Shown: positions 39,001 to 46,751, numbered from the stretch's first letter. The stretch is 47,519 nucleotides of DNA from an uncultured Duncaniella sp. (GCA_910586305.1 CAJUGS010000026.1:1-47519); one strand, 5' to 3'. A program made the numbers and translations. Notes: generated by a model not told the origin, from the sequence alone.

Positions 39001-39271
39001 CGCCAAACGCAAGCAGGATGCCGTCAGGGCGCTCCTTGCGTATCACCTTCTCCACAAAGTAGGGGGTGACGGGAAGGAAATATATCTTGTCGGCAAACCC
39101 CTCGGAGGTCTGCACAGTGGCGATGTTGGGGTTGATGAGGACAGTTGTAATCCCCTCCTCCTTCATGGCCTTGAGGGCCTGGGAACCGGAATAGTCAAAC
39201 TCGCCGGCCTCGCCGATCTTCAGCGCGCCGCTGCCCAGCAGCAGCACTTTTTTGATGTTTTCGTTACGCAT
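36047..39271 (-). CDS. carB: Carbamoyl-phosphate synthase large subunit
   Basis: A 1074-residue ATP-dependent large subunit that makes carbamoyl phosphate for pyrimidine and arginine synthesis. The N-terminal half starts KKVLLLGSGALKIGEAGEFDYSGSQALKA and has NPNIATVQTS and the first ATP-grasp domain (GYPVIVRAAYALGGLGSG). The second half repeats the plan (VVLGSGAYRIGSSVEFDWCSV, MINYNPETVSTDYD, FPVLVRPSYVLSGAAMNV). The C-terminal MGS-like regulatory domain is present (about 935-1074, LMSTGTPKQKADLLDAAHELANRGYTIYATGGT in part). It follows carA with a 22-base gap and is probably translated from the same mRNA. The 591-residue open frame on the opposite strand is a shadow. Confidence 0.97.
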   Translation of the reverse strand: MRNENIKKVLLLGSGALKIGEAGEFDYSGSQALKAMKEEGITTVLINPNIATVQTSEGFADKIYFLPVTPYFVEKVIRKERPDGILLAFGGQTALNCGVELHRSGVLETYGVEVLGTPVRAIMDTEDRELFVHKLDEINVKTIKSEAVSSVDGAISAAASLGYPVIVRAAYALGGLGSGFCDNETELVSLVEKALAFSPQVLVEKSLKGWKEVEYEVVRDRYDNCITVCNMENFDPLGIHTGESIVVAPSQTLTNEDYHYLRKLAIKIIRHIGIVGECNVQYAFDPASMDYRVIEVNARLSRSSALASKATGYPLAFVAAKLGLGYGLFDLKNSVTKETSAFFEPALDYIVCKIPRWDLGKFHGVRREIGSSMKSVGEVMAIGRTFEEAIQKGLRMIGQGMHGFVGNNQREIADLDHALSEPTDKRIFAIAQAMLRGYTVERIHELTKIDRWFLYKLQNIINTASELREFTEIDAIPAALVRQAKEQGFSDFQIAREALQDRMTDPATAANTMRARRKALGIVPVVKQIDTLGAEYPAQTNYLYLTYNGSENDVTYLHDHRSIVVLGSGAYRIGSSVEFDWCSVNALLTVKKEGWRSVMINYNPETVSTDYDICDRLYFDELTFERVMDILELEQPHGTILSVGGQIPNNLATRLDSEGVNILGTSAECIDNAEDRNKFSAMLDRLGIDQPSWRELTSMDDINEFIAEVGFPVLVRPSYVLSGAAMNVCHNQDQLSRFLRLAANVSKQHPVVVSKFINGAKEIEMDAVAKDGEIVCYAISEHIEYAGVHSGDATIQFPPQKLYVETMRRIRKISRQIAGALHISGPFNIQFLAKNNDIKVIECNLRASRSFPFVSKVLKINFIDLATRVMLGLDVEKPSKNAFDLDYVGIKASQFSFSRLQGADPVLGVDMSSTGEVGCIGNDSAEALIKAMISVGNRVPTKAVLMSTGTPKQKADLLDAAHELANRGYTIYATGGTHAYLNDNGIPAIRVYWPSQPDMQPQAIELLHEHAVDMVVNIPKNFTTTELTNGYKIRRAAIDLNIPLMTNARLASAYIDAFTTHPLDEIEIKSWDEY

Positions 39272-39293
39272 GATGGGATGGTGATGGGGGAGA

Positions 39294-40364
39294 TTAAAGC
39301 ATATTTATGAACTCGTCGAAGAGGAACTCCGTGTCCTTCGGACCCGAAGAGGCCTCGGGATGGAACTGAGCGGAGAAATAGGGCTTTGTCTTGTGGCGGA
39401 TACCCTCGTTGGTGCCGTCGTTCATATTGATGAACAGAGGTTCCCAGTCGGCGGGAATAGTGTCATTGTCGACAGCAAATCCATGGTTCTGGGATGTGAT
39501 GAAGCACTGGTCGGTACCCACGCGACGCACAGGCTGGTTGTGGCTGCGGTGGCCGTATTTGAGCTTGTAAATCTTGGCACCGGCGGCCTTCGAAAGAAGC
39601 TGGTTGCCCATACAGATGCCACAGATAGGTTTGCCGTTCTCCATGGCTTTGCGTATGAGTCCCACAGTTTCCTCGGCCATGTCTGGATTGCCGGGACCGT
39701 TGGAAATGAAAAGTCCGTCATATGCGATGGAGGTGAAATCATAGTTCCAGGGCACACGGATCACTCTGACGCCACGGCGTGTGAGACAGCGGATGATGTT
39801 GTGCTTCACTCCGCAGTCTACGAGCACCACGGTCTTTTCACCCTCTCCGTGAGTCTCGACTTCCTTGCACGACACCTTTGCCACGAGGTTTTCCTTGTTG
39901 GGGTCATAGAAGTCAGGCTCCTCACAGCCTTCGACAACAATCTTGCCGAGCATCGATCCGTGCTCGCGCAGATGCTTGGTGAGGGCGCGGGTGTCGATTC
40001 CGTAAATGCCGGGGATTTTCTCCTCCTGCAGCCACTGGGCAAGGGAGCGGTCGGCCTGCCAGTGGGAGTGGTCGAACGAATAATCCTGGGCCACAATGGC
40101 ACGGGCGTGAATGTGGTCGCTCTCGTAGTATTCGCTGACGTCGTCTTTCTCCCGGCGAGGCGGAACGCCGTAGTTGCCGAGAATCGGGTAGGTTGTTACC
40201 AGTATCTGACCCTCATAGGATGGGTCGGTAAGACTTTCGGGATAGCCGGTCATGGCGGTGTTGAACACCACCTCGCCTGCCGCAGAAGCTTCGTAGCCGA
40301 AAGACTTCCCTTCAAAAGTGGTGCCGTCCGCAAGAATCAGACGGGCGCGCTTAATCTGTCGCAT
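39294..40364 (-). CDS. carA: Carbamoyl-phosphate synthase small (glutaminase) subunit
   Basis: A 356-residue glutamine amidotransferase subunit. I start it at the ATG at 40364 (MRQIKRARLILADGTTFEG), since the longer frame to 40436 runs through the promoter. The N-terminal domain has GEVVFNTAMTGYPESLTDPSYEGQI; the class I glutaminase domain carries the nucleophile Cys in CGICMGNQLLSKAAG (about 244-258) and the catalytic His/Glu pair in FSAQFHPEASSGP (about 328-340). It releases ammonia from glutamine and passes it to CarB. A divergent nitroreductase gene lies upstream, the two sharing a 192-base intergenic region. Confidence 0.96.
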   Translation of the reverse strand: MRQIKRARLILADGTTFEGKSFGYEASAAGEVVFNTAMTGYPESLTDPSYEGQILVTTYPILGNYGVPPRREKDDVSEYYESDHIHARAIVAQDYSFDHSHWQADRSLAQWLQEEKIPGIYGIDTRALTKHLREHGSMLGKIVVEGCEEPDFYDPNKENLVAKVSCKEVETHGEGEKTVVLVDCGVKHNIIRCLTRRGVRVIRVPWNYDFTSIAYDGLFISNGPGNPDMAEETVGLIRKAMENGKPICGICMGNQLLSKAAGAKIYKLKYGHRSHNQPVRRVGTDQCFITSQNHGFAVDNDTIPADWEPLFINMNDGTNEGIRHKTKPYFSAQFHPEASSGPKDTEFLFDEFINML

Positions 40365-40393
40365 GCGGTGATAGGGATGAGTTATTGACTCTG

Positions 40394-40424
40394 CAAAGTT
40401 ACGAATTTTTGAGGGGCTGGAAAA
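40394..40424 (-). promoter_or_regulatory. Promoter of carAB
   Basis: TAACTTTG (40401-40394 on the minus strand) is a consensus minus-7 box. TTTT (40424-40421) lies 19 bases upstream as a variant minus-33 element. The expected leader is about 20-25 bases, so no leader-peptide or riboswitch control of carAB is seen. Confidence 0.65.
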
Positions 40425-40484
40425 ACTTTTCCCCATCTACTTTGTTATTTTATCATAATGCTGCTTTTTTGAGATTTTTTTTCA

Positions 40485-40492
40485 TATATTTG
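40485..40492 (+). promoter_or_regulatory. Minus-7-type box of the nitroreductase gene
   Basis: TATATTTG fits TAnnTTTG and lies 64 bases before the ATG at 40557. No TTTG occurs at 19-21 bp upstream, where the sequence is a T-rich tract. The leader would be about 60 bases. Confidence 0.5.
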
Positions 40493-40556
40493 CAACATAT
40501 CCCACAAGTCGAGATAATACAATAATTCTTACCTCTCAACCAAACACATTTGCCCA

Positions 40557-41309
40557 ATGAAAAGCGTAAAGAACACACTCTTAGAGCGCCGGAGCATACG
40601 CAGATACGAGCGTGAGGATGTAAGCGCAGACGACATGAACCTGATCTATGACGCTATACGCAACACCCCGACAAGCTACAACGGCCAGCAGTTCTCAGTC
40701 ATTGACGTGACCGACCCCGATGTGAAGCTTAAGCTCTTCGCTCTCATAGGGCAGAAGCAGGTGAAGACCTGCTCGCACTTCCTGCTCTTTGTGATGGACT
40801 ACAACAAGATTTCACTCATTGGCGAAGAGCTGGGCGAAGAAGTGCCCGACTTCAACAATACAATCGACGGTATCGCCGTGGGCATAATCGATGCATCGCT
40901 CGCCATGATGAGCGCGCTAACCATGGCCGACAGTCTCGGGCTGGGCTGCTGCCCCATCGGCTATGCCCGAACAGTGGCTCCGGAAGCGGTGTCGACGCTG
41001 CTCGGACTTCCAAAAAAGACATTCGTGGTGTGCGGACTATCCATCGGAGTGCCGCGCGAGACTCCCGACCTCAAGCCCAAAATGCCACGAGACCTGGTGA
41101 TATTCCACGACAGGTATCGCGACGACGAGGCCAAAATGACCGAAGAGCTCATAGACTACAATGAAACAATAAAGAAGTACAACCGCACACGCGAGGGCGA
41201 CAAGACCGAGAACGACTGGGCCACCCACATCCTCGGATATTACCACGAGGCCATGGGCCACGGTATCCTCCGCGCCATGCAGCGCAGAGGCTTCGACCCC
41301 AGACTGTGA
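40557..41309 (+). CDS. Nitroreductase family protein (NfsA/FRP-like flavoprotein)
   Basis: A 250-residue FMN-dependent NAD(P)H oxidoreductase. LLERRSIRRYE near the N-terminus is the FMN-phosphate-binding start, PTSYNGQQFSVIDV (about 38-51) the usual Ser/Asn-Gln loop, and ADSLGLGCCPIGYAR (about 120-134) the conserved GLG segment. The length and the C-terminal extension with arginines resemble the NfsA type rather than the short NfsB type. Substrates could be nitroaromatics, quinones or flavins and cannot be told apart here. It is a single gene with its own minus-7 box and ends at a strong hairpin shared with the convergent asparaginase gene. Confidence 0.9.
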   Translation: MKSVKNTLLERRSIRRYEREDVSADDMNLIYDAIRNTPTSYNGQQFSVIDVTDPDVKLKLFALIGQKQVKTCSHFLLFVMDYNKISLIGEELGEEVPDFNNTIDGIAVGIIDASLAMMSALTMADSLGLGCCPIGYARTVAPEAVSTLLGLPKKTFVVCGLSIGVPRETPDLKPKMPRDLVIFHDRYRDDEAKMTEELIDYNETIKKYNRTREGDKTENDWATHILGYYHEAMGHGILRAMQRRGFDPRL

Positions 41310-41350
41310 CTCCACTGATTCAAAAAAACAATACAGAAATACACACACGG

Positions 41351-41389
41351 GACTGCCCCGGACGGAAACTGTTTCCGTCCGGGGCAGTC
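41351..41389. terminator. Bidirectional terminator between nitroreductase and asparaginase genes
   Basis: The 18 bp perfect stem GACTGCCCCGGACGGAAA (41351-41368) with its complement (41372-41389) encloses the loop CTG. T-rich stretches lie on both sides (TATTATTCTTT on the plus strand; TGTTTTTTTG a little further out on the minus strand). It separates two convergent genes. Confidence 0.85.
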
Positions 41390-41414
41390 ACATATTATTC
41401 TTTAAGCCGGAGCC

Positions 41415-42452
41415 TCAGAGCGACACCTCGCCACAGAGGTCTACACTGAACCGGGTTCTCACAGCCGAGGGAGTCAGACCGAGTCCGAAGAGATACATCA
41501 GCTTGGTGATGGCCGCCTCGGATGTCATATCGTGTCCCGAAATGACTCCGCAGTTGGTGAGAGTCTCACCCGAAGCATAGCGATTGACGTGGACACTGCC
41601 ACTTATACACTGTGTGACGTTGACCACGACCACCCCGCTGTCGACAGTGCGCTTGATTTCCTCCAGAAACCACGGATGTGTGGGCGCGTTGCCGGCGCCA
41701 TAGCTCCTCATCACTATACCCTTTATACCGGGAGTGCCGAGTATATGGCGGAGTATCGGCTGGGTGAGGCCGGGATGAAGGTCGAGAAATATGACATTGC
41801 GGTCCATCCGAGTGTTGACATGGAGCGGACGGCGCTCGTTGGGACGGCGCAGAGCCTTCTCGGCAAAATGAATGCCCAGCCCTATTTTGGCAAGTTCGGG
41901 ATAGTTGTGGCTCTTGAAGGCATTGAAGTTGTCGGCACTCTTCTTGGTGGAACGGTTGCCGCGCCACAGATAGTTCTCGAAAAGTATCGCCACCTCCTGC
42001 ACCATGGGGTCGCCGCTGAACGTGCGGGCCGCCGCAATCTGGAGCGCGGTGATGAGATTCTCCTCACCATCGGTCCTTACCTCGCCTATGGGGAGCTGAG
42101 AGCCTGTGATGATTACCGGCTTGTCGAGATGCACGAGCATGAACGATAGCGCCGAGGCCGTGAAGGCCATGGTGTCGGTCCCGTGAAGTACCACGAAGCC
42201 GTCGTAGCTATCATAGTTGTCCGCAATGGCCAGAGCTATGTCGCGCCACCCGTCGGGGTCCATGTCGGATGAGTCGATGGGTGTGAACTGTATGTTGTCG
42301 ATATGGTAGTCGAGCATTTTCACCTTCGGCACATTATCCATGAGGTGTGTGAAGTCGAAGGGCTTGAGAGTGTGGCTCTCGGGGTCCTCGATCATACCTA
42401 TGGTGCCTCCTGTGTAGATGATGAGTATGCGCGGTCGCTCTGTGTTGGTCAT
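41415..42452 (-). CDS. ansA: Type I (cytoplasmic) L-asparaginase
   Basis: A 345-residue asparaginase that hydrolyses asparagine to aspartate and ammonia. The nucleophile Thr is in ILIIYTGGTIGM (about 9-20) and the second catalytic set in VLHGTDTMAFTASALSFM (about 89-106). The Lys-bearing loop is altered only mildly (ITGSQLPIGEVRTDGEENL). There is no signal peptide, so it belongs to the low-affinity cytoplasmic type I. It starts 33 bases after the metG stop and is probably the second gene of a metG-ansA transcript. It ends at the strong bidirectional hairpin. Confidence 0.94.
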   Translation of the reverse strand: MTNTERPRILIIYTGGTIGMIEDPESHTLKPFDFTHLMDNVPKVKMLDYHIDNIQFTPIDSSDMDPDGWRDIALAIADNYDSYDGFVVLHGTDTMAFTASALSFMLVHLDKPVIITGSQLPIGEVRTDGEENLITALQIAAARTFSGDPMVQEVAILFENYLWRGNRSTKKSADNFNAFKSHNYPELAKIGLGIHFAEKALRRPNERRPLHVNTRMDRNVIFLDLHPGLTQPILRHILGTPGIKGIVMRSYGAGNAPTHPWFLEEIKRTVDSGVVVVNVTQCISGSVHVNRYASGETLTNCGVISGHDMTSEAAITKLMYLFGLGLTPSAVRTRFSVDLCGEVSL

Positions 42453-42485
42453 GGCGGGGGGATTGTGGGGGGTGATGGTTTTATA

Positions 42486-44528
42486 TCAGCCTATTTTTGA
42501 GCCGGGGGCCACCGGAGCCGAGGGAGCCAGGAGCACGATGGAGCCGTCGGAATTCTCGGCCGAAAGAATCATGCCCTGCGACACTATGCCCTTAAGCTTG
42601 CGCGGTGGAAGGTTGGCGATGAAGCACACCTGGCGTCCAACGAGTTCCTCGGGCTTGTAGTATTTGGCAATACCCGACACGATGGTGCGCTGCTCCATTC
42701 CGTCGTCGATGAGGAACCGCAGGAGCTTGTCGGCCTTGGGCACCTTCTCACACTCCACAACGGTTCCGACACGGAGGTCGGAGCGCATGAATGTGTCGAA
42801 GTCCACATCCTCAGCCTGGGGGGCAGGCTTCCATGCGGCAACCTCGTTGGCTTTCTTTGTGTCCTGCAGACGGCGCACCTGTGCCTCAACGACGGAGTCC
42901 TCGATCTTGTCGAAGAGCAGCTCGGCAGGCGCGATTTCAGTTCCGGCGGGTATTATGTCGGAAGCACCGAGCATATCCCATGTCATCTTCACTCCTCCAA
43001 GCATCCCGACGAGCTTTCCGCAGGTGAAGGGGATGAACGGTTCGAAAGCAATGGCTATGTTGGCACAAAGCTGGAGGGCGGTGTTGAGTATTGTGGCTGT
43101 GCGGGCCATATCGGTCTTGGCCACCTTCCACGGCTCGGTCTCCTGAAGGTAACGGTTGCCGAGACGGGCTATCTCCATGGCCTGCTTCAGGGCCTCGCGG
43201 AAGTGGAATGTGTCGAGAGCCTCGGTGAGAGCTGTCTTGATGCGTCCCACCTCGTCCCAAACGGCCTTGTCGGCATCGGTCAGCTCGGAAGTGGCGGGGA
43301 CAGTTCCGCCGAAATATTTGTGGGTCAGCACCACGGCACGGTTCACGAAGTTTCCGAGTATGGCCACAAGCTCGTTATTGTTGCGAGCCTGGAAGTCAGC
43401 CCAGGTGAAATCGTTGTCCTTTGTCTCGGGAGCGTTGGCTGTGAGCACGTAGCGGAGCACATCCTGCTTGCCGGGGAACTCCTTGAGATACTCGTGGAGC
43501 CACACGGCCCAGTTGCGCGAAGTTGATATCTTGTCGCCCTCGAGATTCAGGAACTCGTTGGCGGGCACATTGTCGGGAAGCTGGAATCCGTCGCCGTAGG
43601 CCATGAGCATGGCAGGGAACACAATGCAGTGGAACACGATATTGTCCTTGCCTATGAAGTTGATGATACGTGTCTCCGGATCCTTCCACCATTTTTCCCA
43701 CGAGTCGGGAAGAAGCTCCTTGGTGTTGGATATATACCCGATGGGGGCATCAAACCACACATAGAGCACCTTTCCCTCGGCTCCTTCCACGGGCACGGGC
43801 ACACCCCACGAGAGGTCGCGGCTCACAGCGCGGGGCTGGAGTCCGGCATCGAGCCACGACTTGCACTGTCCGTAGACGTTGGTCTTCCACTCCTTGTGAC
43901 CGTCGAGTATCCACGAGCGGAGTTTTTCTTCCCACTTGTCGAGAGGGAGATACCAGTGGGTAGTCTCGCGCATCTTCACAGGCTCGCCGGTGAGCGACGA
44001 ACGGGGATTGATGAGGTCGGTGACATTGAGCGACGATCCGCAGGCCTCACACTGGTCACCATAGGCATTCTCATTGCCGCAGCGGGGGCAGGTGCCGGTG
44101 ACGTAGCGGTCGGCCAGGAACTCTCCGCCCTTCTCGTCGTAGGGCTGGAGGGCGGTCTGCTGCACAAACTCGCCCTTGTCATAGAGATGGCGGAAGAACT
44201 CCGACGCTGTCTCGCGGTGAATCTCGGATGTGGTGCGCGAGTAGATGTCAAACGACACTCCCAGCTCTTCGAGCGAGTCCTTGATTATGGCGTGGTAGCG
44301 GTCCACCACTTCCTGGGGAGTGATACCTTCTTTGCGGGCACGGAGAGTGATGGGCACACCGTGCTCGTCACTGCCTCCCACCATCACCACGTCCTCGCCC
44401 TTGAGGCGAAGATAGCGGGCATAGATATCAGCGGGGACATAGACTCCGGCAAGATGGCCGATGTGGACCGGACCGTTGGCATAAGGGAGAGCGGTGGTTA
44501 TGAGGGTGCGTTTGAATTTCTGTTCCAT
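42486..44528 (-). CDS. metG: Methionyl-tRNA synthetase
   Basis: A 680-residue MetRS. The start at 44528 gives MEQKFKRTLITTALPYANG; the longer frame to 44555 reaches into the promoter. Seen in order: PYANGPVHIGHLAG (HIGH-type motif, about 14-27), the zinc knuckle CPRCGNENAYGDQCEACG (about 146-163), KISTSRNWAVWLHEYL in the position of KMSKS (about 330-345), the anticodon-binding helical domain, and a C-terminal EMAPII/Arc1p-like tRNA-binding domain (about 575-680, DLRVGTVVECEKVPKADKLL). The KISTS form of the signature loop is as I remember it from other Bacteroidota. It has a consensus promoter 19 bases or so from the start. Confidence 0.97.
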   Translation of the reverse strand: MEQKFKRTLITTALPYANGPVHIGHLAGVYVPADIYARYLRLKGEDVVMVGGSDEHGVPITLRARKEGITPQEVVDRYHAIIKDSLEELGVSFDIYSRTTSEIHRETASEFFRHLYDKGEFVQQTALQPYDEKGGEFLADRYVTGTCPRCGNENAYGDQCEACGSSLNVTDLINPRSSLTGEPVKMRETTHWYLPLDKWEEKLRSWILDGHKEWKTNVYGQCKSWLDAGLQPRAVSRDLSWGVPVPVEGAEGKVLYVWFDAPIGYISNTKELLPDSWEKWWKDPETRIINFIGKDNIVFHCIVFPAMLMAYGDGFQLPDNVPANEFLNLEGDKISTSRNWAVWLHEYLKEFPGKQDVLRYVLTANAPETKDNDFTWADFQARNNNELVAILGNFVNRAVVLTHKYFGGTVPATSELTDADKAVWDEVGRIKTALTEALDTFHFREALKQAMEIARLGNRYLQETEPWKVAKTDMARTATILNTALQLCANIAIAFEPFIPFTCGKLVGMLGGVKMTWDMLGASDIIPAGTEIAPAELLFDKIEDSVVEAQVRRLQDTKKANEVAAWKPAPQAEDVDFDTFMRSDLRVGTVVECEKVPKADKLLRFLIDDGMEQRTIVSGIAKYYKPEELVGRQVCFIANLPPRKLKGIVSQGMILSAENSDGSIVLLAPSAPVAPGSKIG

Positions 44529-44552
44529 TAGTTCTGCTTTTCTTTTAGATTG

Positions 44553-44583
44553 CAAAATTAGGGTTTTCGGTTAAAATATCAAA
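44553..44583 (-). promoter_or_regulatory. Promoter of metG-ansA
   Basis: On the minus strand TTTG (44583-44580) is followed after 19 bases by TAATTTTG (44560-44553), a full consensus. The leader should be about 20 bases, leaving no room for a T-box or similar element. Confidence 0.8.
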
Positions 44584-44617
44584 ATAATCAACGCGTTGAA
44601 AACAGACTGACGACATC

Positions 44618-44649
44618 AGCCGCGCCAAAACTCATGTTTCGGCGCGGCT
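44618..44649 (-). terminator. GC-rich hairpin after the PspC-domain gene
   Basis: AGCCGCGCC (44618-44626) pairs with GGCGCGGCT (44641-44649), extended inside by AAA/TTT after one mismatch. It lies between the end of the PspC gene (44683) and the metG promoter. The T-tract is weak in both directions. Confidence 0.65.
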
Positions 44650-44682
44650 GAACCTCTATTTGGTATGGAAACTCTGAAAACT

Positions 44683-45768
44683 CTAACACATGGTCACCGG
44701 GGCGACGGCCGAGGCCGGGAGAACCGCCGACAGCAGGCCTCCGCTGTCGAAATTCATCAGCACACAGGTGGCCACAATGAGAATCATCTCTATCACCAGT
44801 CCGGCTATAATCACCGACTTAGACATCGGCGGAGCCTTGAACACCACTGTACATCCGGCCCACAGAATGGCAAGCATCGGGAGAGCAACAGCAAACATCA
44901 GCAGTGTCATTCCCCACCCTTCGAAATAGGGATTGGACAGAGAGATGTCAAAGGCGTGAAGCAGACCGGGCGAGCCGGCGGCAAAGAGACACACCATCCC
45001 GGCGATTATCGCAAGCGCCACAAGCACTGTGGCAAACGCGGCAAGGCCGCCTATGAAGGCACAGAACGCCACAAGGCATTTGCCGATAATGAGAAACACA
45101 TTATTTATAAACCGGGCGAAGTCTCCTCCGTCGGGCACGGGGGCCACAGGAGGCCTGGCACCGTCAATCACAGTCTGGCCTACGGTCTCGAGATTGACAG
45201 GCTGTCCCTGCATCTCCAGAATCTCGCGAGGAGTACGGGCCGGTGGAATCACAAGCCACGCCACCATATATATGAGCACACAGGGCCAGAAATAGGTTAC
45301 CAGGGCAAGCACAACGGTGAGAATACGAAGCACGGTGACATCCCAGTTCATATACTGCCCCAATCCGGCCAGCACGCCGCCAAACACCTTGTGGCGCTCG
45401 TCGCGGTAGAGCTTCTTGCTCACCGGAAACGGCGGAGGCACAGTCTGGGCAAACCCCTGGGAAGGAGGGGTCTGAGTGTCCGACGACGTCTGCGAATCGG
45501 TGGAGACATTATCGCCAAGCTCCTCGGGACGGCCCATGATTTCGATAACATCGTTGACATTCTGGAGCACTATCACACTCGCCCCGTTGAGCATACGCTC
45601 GTCGAAGAGTTCGGAGATGCGGCTCTCTATGTCCACTATAATCTCCTTTCCCTCCTCACCGGGAAATGTGGCGCGCAACTGCGACAGATAGCTCTGGAGG
45701 AGCGTATAGGCATCCTCATCGATATAATATATCTTTCCGTTGATATTTACGGGAAATGTCTTTTTCAT
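44683..45768 (-). CDS. PspC-domain membrane protein
   Basis: A 361-residue membrane protein, started at the ATG at 45768 (MKKTFPVNINGKIYYIDEDAY), which overlaps the PadR stop by ATGA. An N-terminal cytoplasmic part (about 1-110) with IVDIESRISELFDERM resembles the region preceding PspC in other Bacteroidota proteins. The PspC domain follows (about 125-190: KLYRDERHKVFGGVLAGLGQYMNWDVTVLRILTVVLAL in part, then WPCVLIYMVAWLVIPP). Four or more further hydrophobic helices fill about 220-350. PspC in E. coli senses envelope stress with PspB; here no pspA is adjacent. Pairing with a PadR repressor suggests the protein is made in response to a membrane signal, which is inference. Confidence 0.88.
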   Translation of the reverse strand: MKKTFPVNINGKIYYIDEDAYTLLQSYLSQLRATFPGEEGKEIIVDIESRISELFDERMLNGASVIVLQNVNDVIEIMGRPEELGDNVSTDSQTSSDTQTPPSQGFAQTVPPPFPVSKKLYRDERHKVFGGVLAGLGQYMNWDVTVLRILTVVLALVTYFWPCVLIYMVAWLVIPPARTPREILEMQGQPVNLETVGQTVIDGARPPVAPVPDGGDFARFINNVFLIIGKCLVAFCAFIGGLAAFATVLVALAIIAGMVCLFAAGSPGLLHAFDISLSNPYFEGWGMTLLMFAVALPMLAILWAGCTVVFKAPPMSKSVIIAGLVIEMILIVATCVLMNFDSGGLLSAVLPASAVAPVTMC

Positions 45769-46118
45769 TCTTGGGGTGTGAATTTGGTGTGGTAATCTTC
45801 TTCGAGTATCTTGACAGCCGAGGCTATCTCGTTCCATGACACCTGCAGCTGCTCAAGAAACTGGTGTCCTACAGGAGTGATGGAGTAGTACTTTCGCGGC
45901 GGCCCCTGCTGAGACTCCTCCCAGCGGTAGGAGAGCAGACCGTCGTTTTTCAGACGCGTGAGGAGGGGATAGAGAGTGCCCTCCATCACTATGAGATGCG
46001 CTTCCTTAAGTCTGGCTATCATCTCGGACGCATAGGCATCGCCACGGCGGAGAATCAGCAGGACACAGAATTCAAGCATCCCCTTGCGCATTTGTGATTT
46101 GAGATTGTCGATGTTCAT
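45765..46118 (-). CDS. PadR family transcriptional regulator
   Basis: A 117-residue winged-helix regulator without an extended C-terminal domain (PadR-s2 size). The signature is clear: MRKGMLEFCVLLILRRGDAYASEMIARL (in part), MEGTLYPLLTRLKNDGLLSYRW (winged helix, about 45-66), and GPPRKYYSITPVG (about 73-85, the beta wing). PadR proteins are dimeric repressors of neighbouring genes. It overlaps the PspC-domain gene by four bases, so both are made from one message. Upstream, a 10-base palindrome lies inside the promoter spacer with a second half-site nearby, which fits autoregulation. Confidence 0.93.
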   Translation of the reverse strand: MNIDNLKSQMRKGMLEFCVLLILRRGDAYASEMIARLKEAHLIVMEGTLYPLLTRLKNDGLLSYRWEESQQGPPRKYYSITPVGHQFLEQLQVSWNEIASAVKILEEDYHTKFTPQE

Positions 46119-46168
46119 TTTTCATTGGGTGAGGATGCGTTCTATTGCCGGCTGTCACATCCACACCG

Positions 46169-46200
46169 CAAAGGTATGTAGTTTTATAGTACTATGCAAT
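46169..46200 (-). promoter_or_regulatory. Promoter of padR-pspC
   Basis: On the minus strand ATTG (46200-46197) is followed after 20 bases by TACCTTTG (46176-46169), a good Bacteroidota promoter with one change in the minus-33 box. The leader would be about 45 bases. Confidence 0.68.
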
Positions 46201-46212
46201 ACAAGGTACTAT
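46186..46212. promoter_or_regulatory. Candidate PadR operator
   Basis: ATAGTACTAT (46186-46195) is a perfect palindrome inside the spacer of the padR promoter. GTACTAT recurs at 46206-46212, 17 bases from the first copy and just upstream of the minus-33 box. A dimeric repressor bound here would cover the promoter. The assignment to PadR rests on position only. Confidence 0.5.
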
Positions 46213-46254
46213 TAATTAACATATTTTAAGCTAACTCCGTATCTATATAATAAA

Positions 46255-46286
46255 GACAGGCTCCCTGCTGTATCGGGGAGCCTGTC
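46255..46286 (-). terminator. Terminator after the LEA-like gene
   Basis: GACAGGCTCCC (46255-46265) pairs perfectly with GGGAGCCTGTC (46276-46286). In the minus direction TTTATTATATAG follows. It lies 40 bases beyond the stop of the gene at 46326-46676. Confidence 0.82.
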
Positions 46287-46325
46287 GGAGGTGATCGTGT
46301 GTATTTTTTTGATATTAGAGATACC

Positions 46326-46676
46326 TTATTTCAGCTTGTCGGCAAGATTGCCCACAGCGTCCGAGAGGGAGTCAAGAGCATTTGCCGCAGCGTGTTTAGC
46401 CTTGTCTACCAGAGGTTTCGCCTTGTCTTGAAGGTCTTCCACCTTGTCACTGATAGCATCGGCCACACCGGCAGCCTTGTCGGCCACCTTGCCCTGGATA
46501 TCAGCAGCTTTGTCGGCCACTTTATCCTTAATATCGGCAGCCTTGTCGGCAAGACTTTCCTTTGCGCCCTCCGCACCGGCCTTTGCAGCGGCTGCGGCGG
46601 CCTCGGCACTGAGCTTGGCACTCGCCTGCGAAAGCTTCTCGGCGCTTTCCATTTCGGTTTTATGCATTACATCCAT
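46326..46676 (-). CDS. Small Ala/Lys/Asp-rich LEA-like helical repeat protein
   Basis: A 116-residue protein without signal peptide or membrane segment. It is almost wholly Ala, Lys, Asp, Glu and Leu/Val in short amphipathic repeats of about 11 residues: LADKAADIKDK, VADKAADIQGK, VADKAAGVADA, then VEDLQDKAKPLVDKAKHAA. This is the pattern of late-embryogenesis-abundant (LEA group 3) or apolipoprotein-like helices, which protect membranes or proteins under stress or coat lipid surfaces; phasin-like proteins have similar composition. It has its own terminator; upstream only a weak promoter (GAAC at 46746-46743, 20 or so bases, TATACTTG at 46721-46714, minus strand) is seen. Cellular role unknown. 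The absence of Cys, Trp, Tyr, Phe and Arg is striking and supports a disordered or purely helical protein. Confidence 0.75.
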   Translation of the reverse strand: MDVMHKTEMESAEKLSQASAKLSAEAAAAAAKAGAEGAKESLADKAADIKDKVADKAADIQGKVADKAAGVADAISDKVEDLQDKAKPLVDKAKHAAANALDSLSDAVGNLADKLK

Positions 46677-46751
46677 AGTCGTAAAGAGTTTTTGGTTGAT
46701 ATTTCTACTGTCTCAAGTATAACACCCTTCCGACTGCAGAAGTTCCGAGGT

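Noticed and set aside
39360..40388. 342-codon open frame opposite carA
   Set aside because: Shadow of carA; it crosses the carA promoter and has no protein family features.
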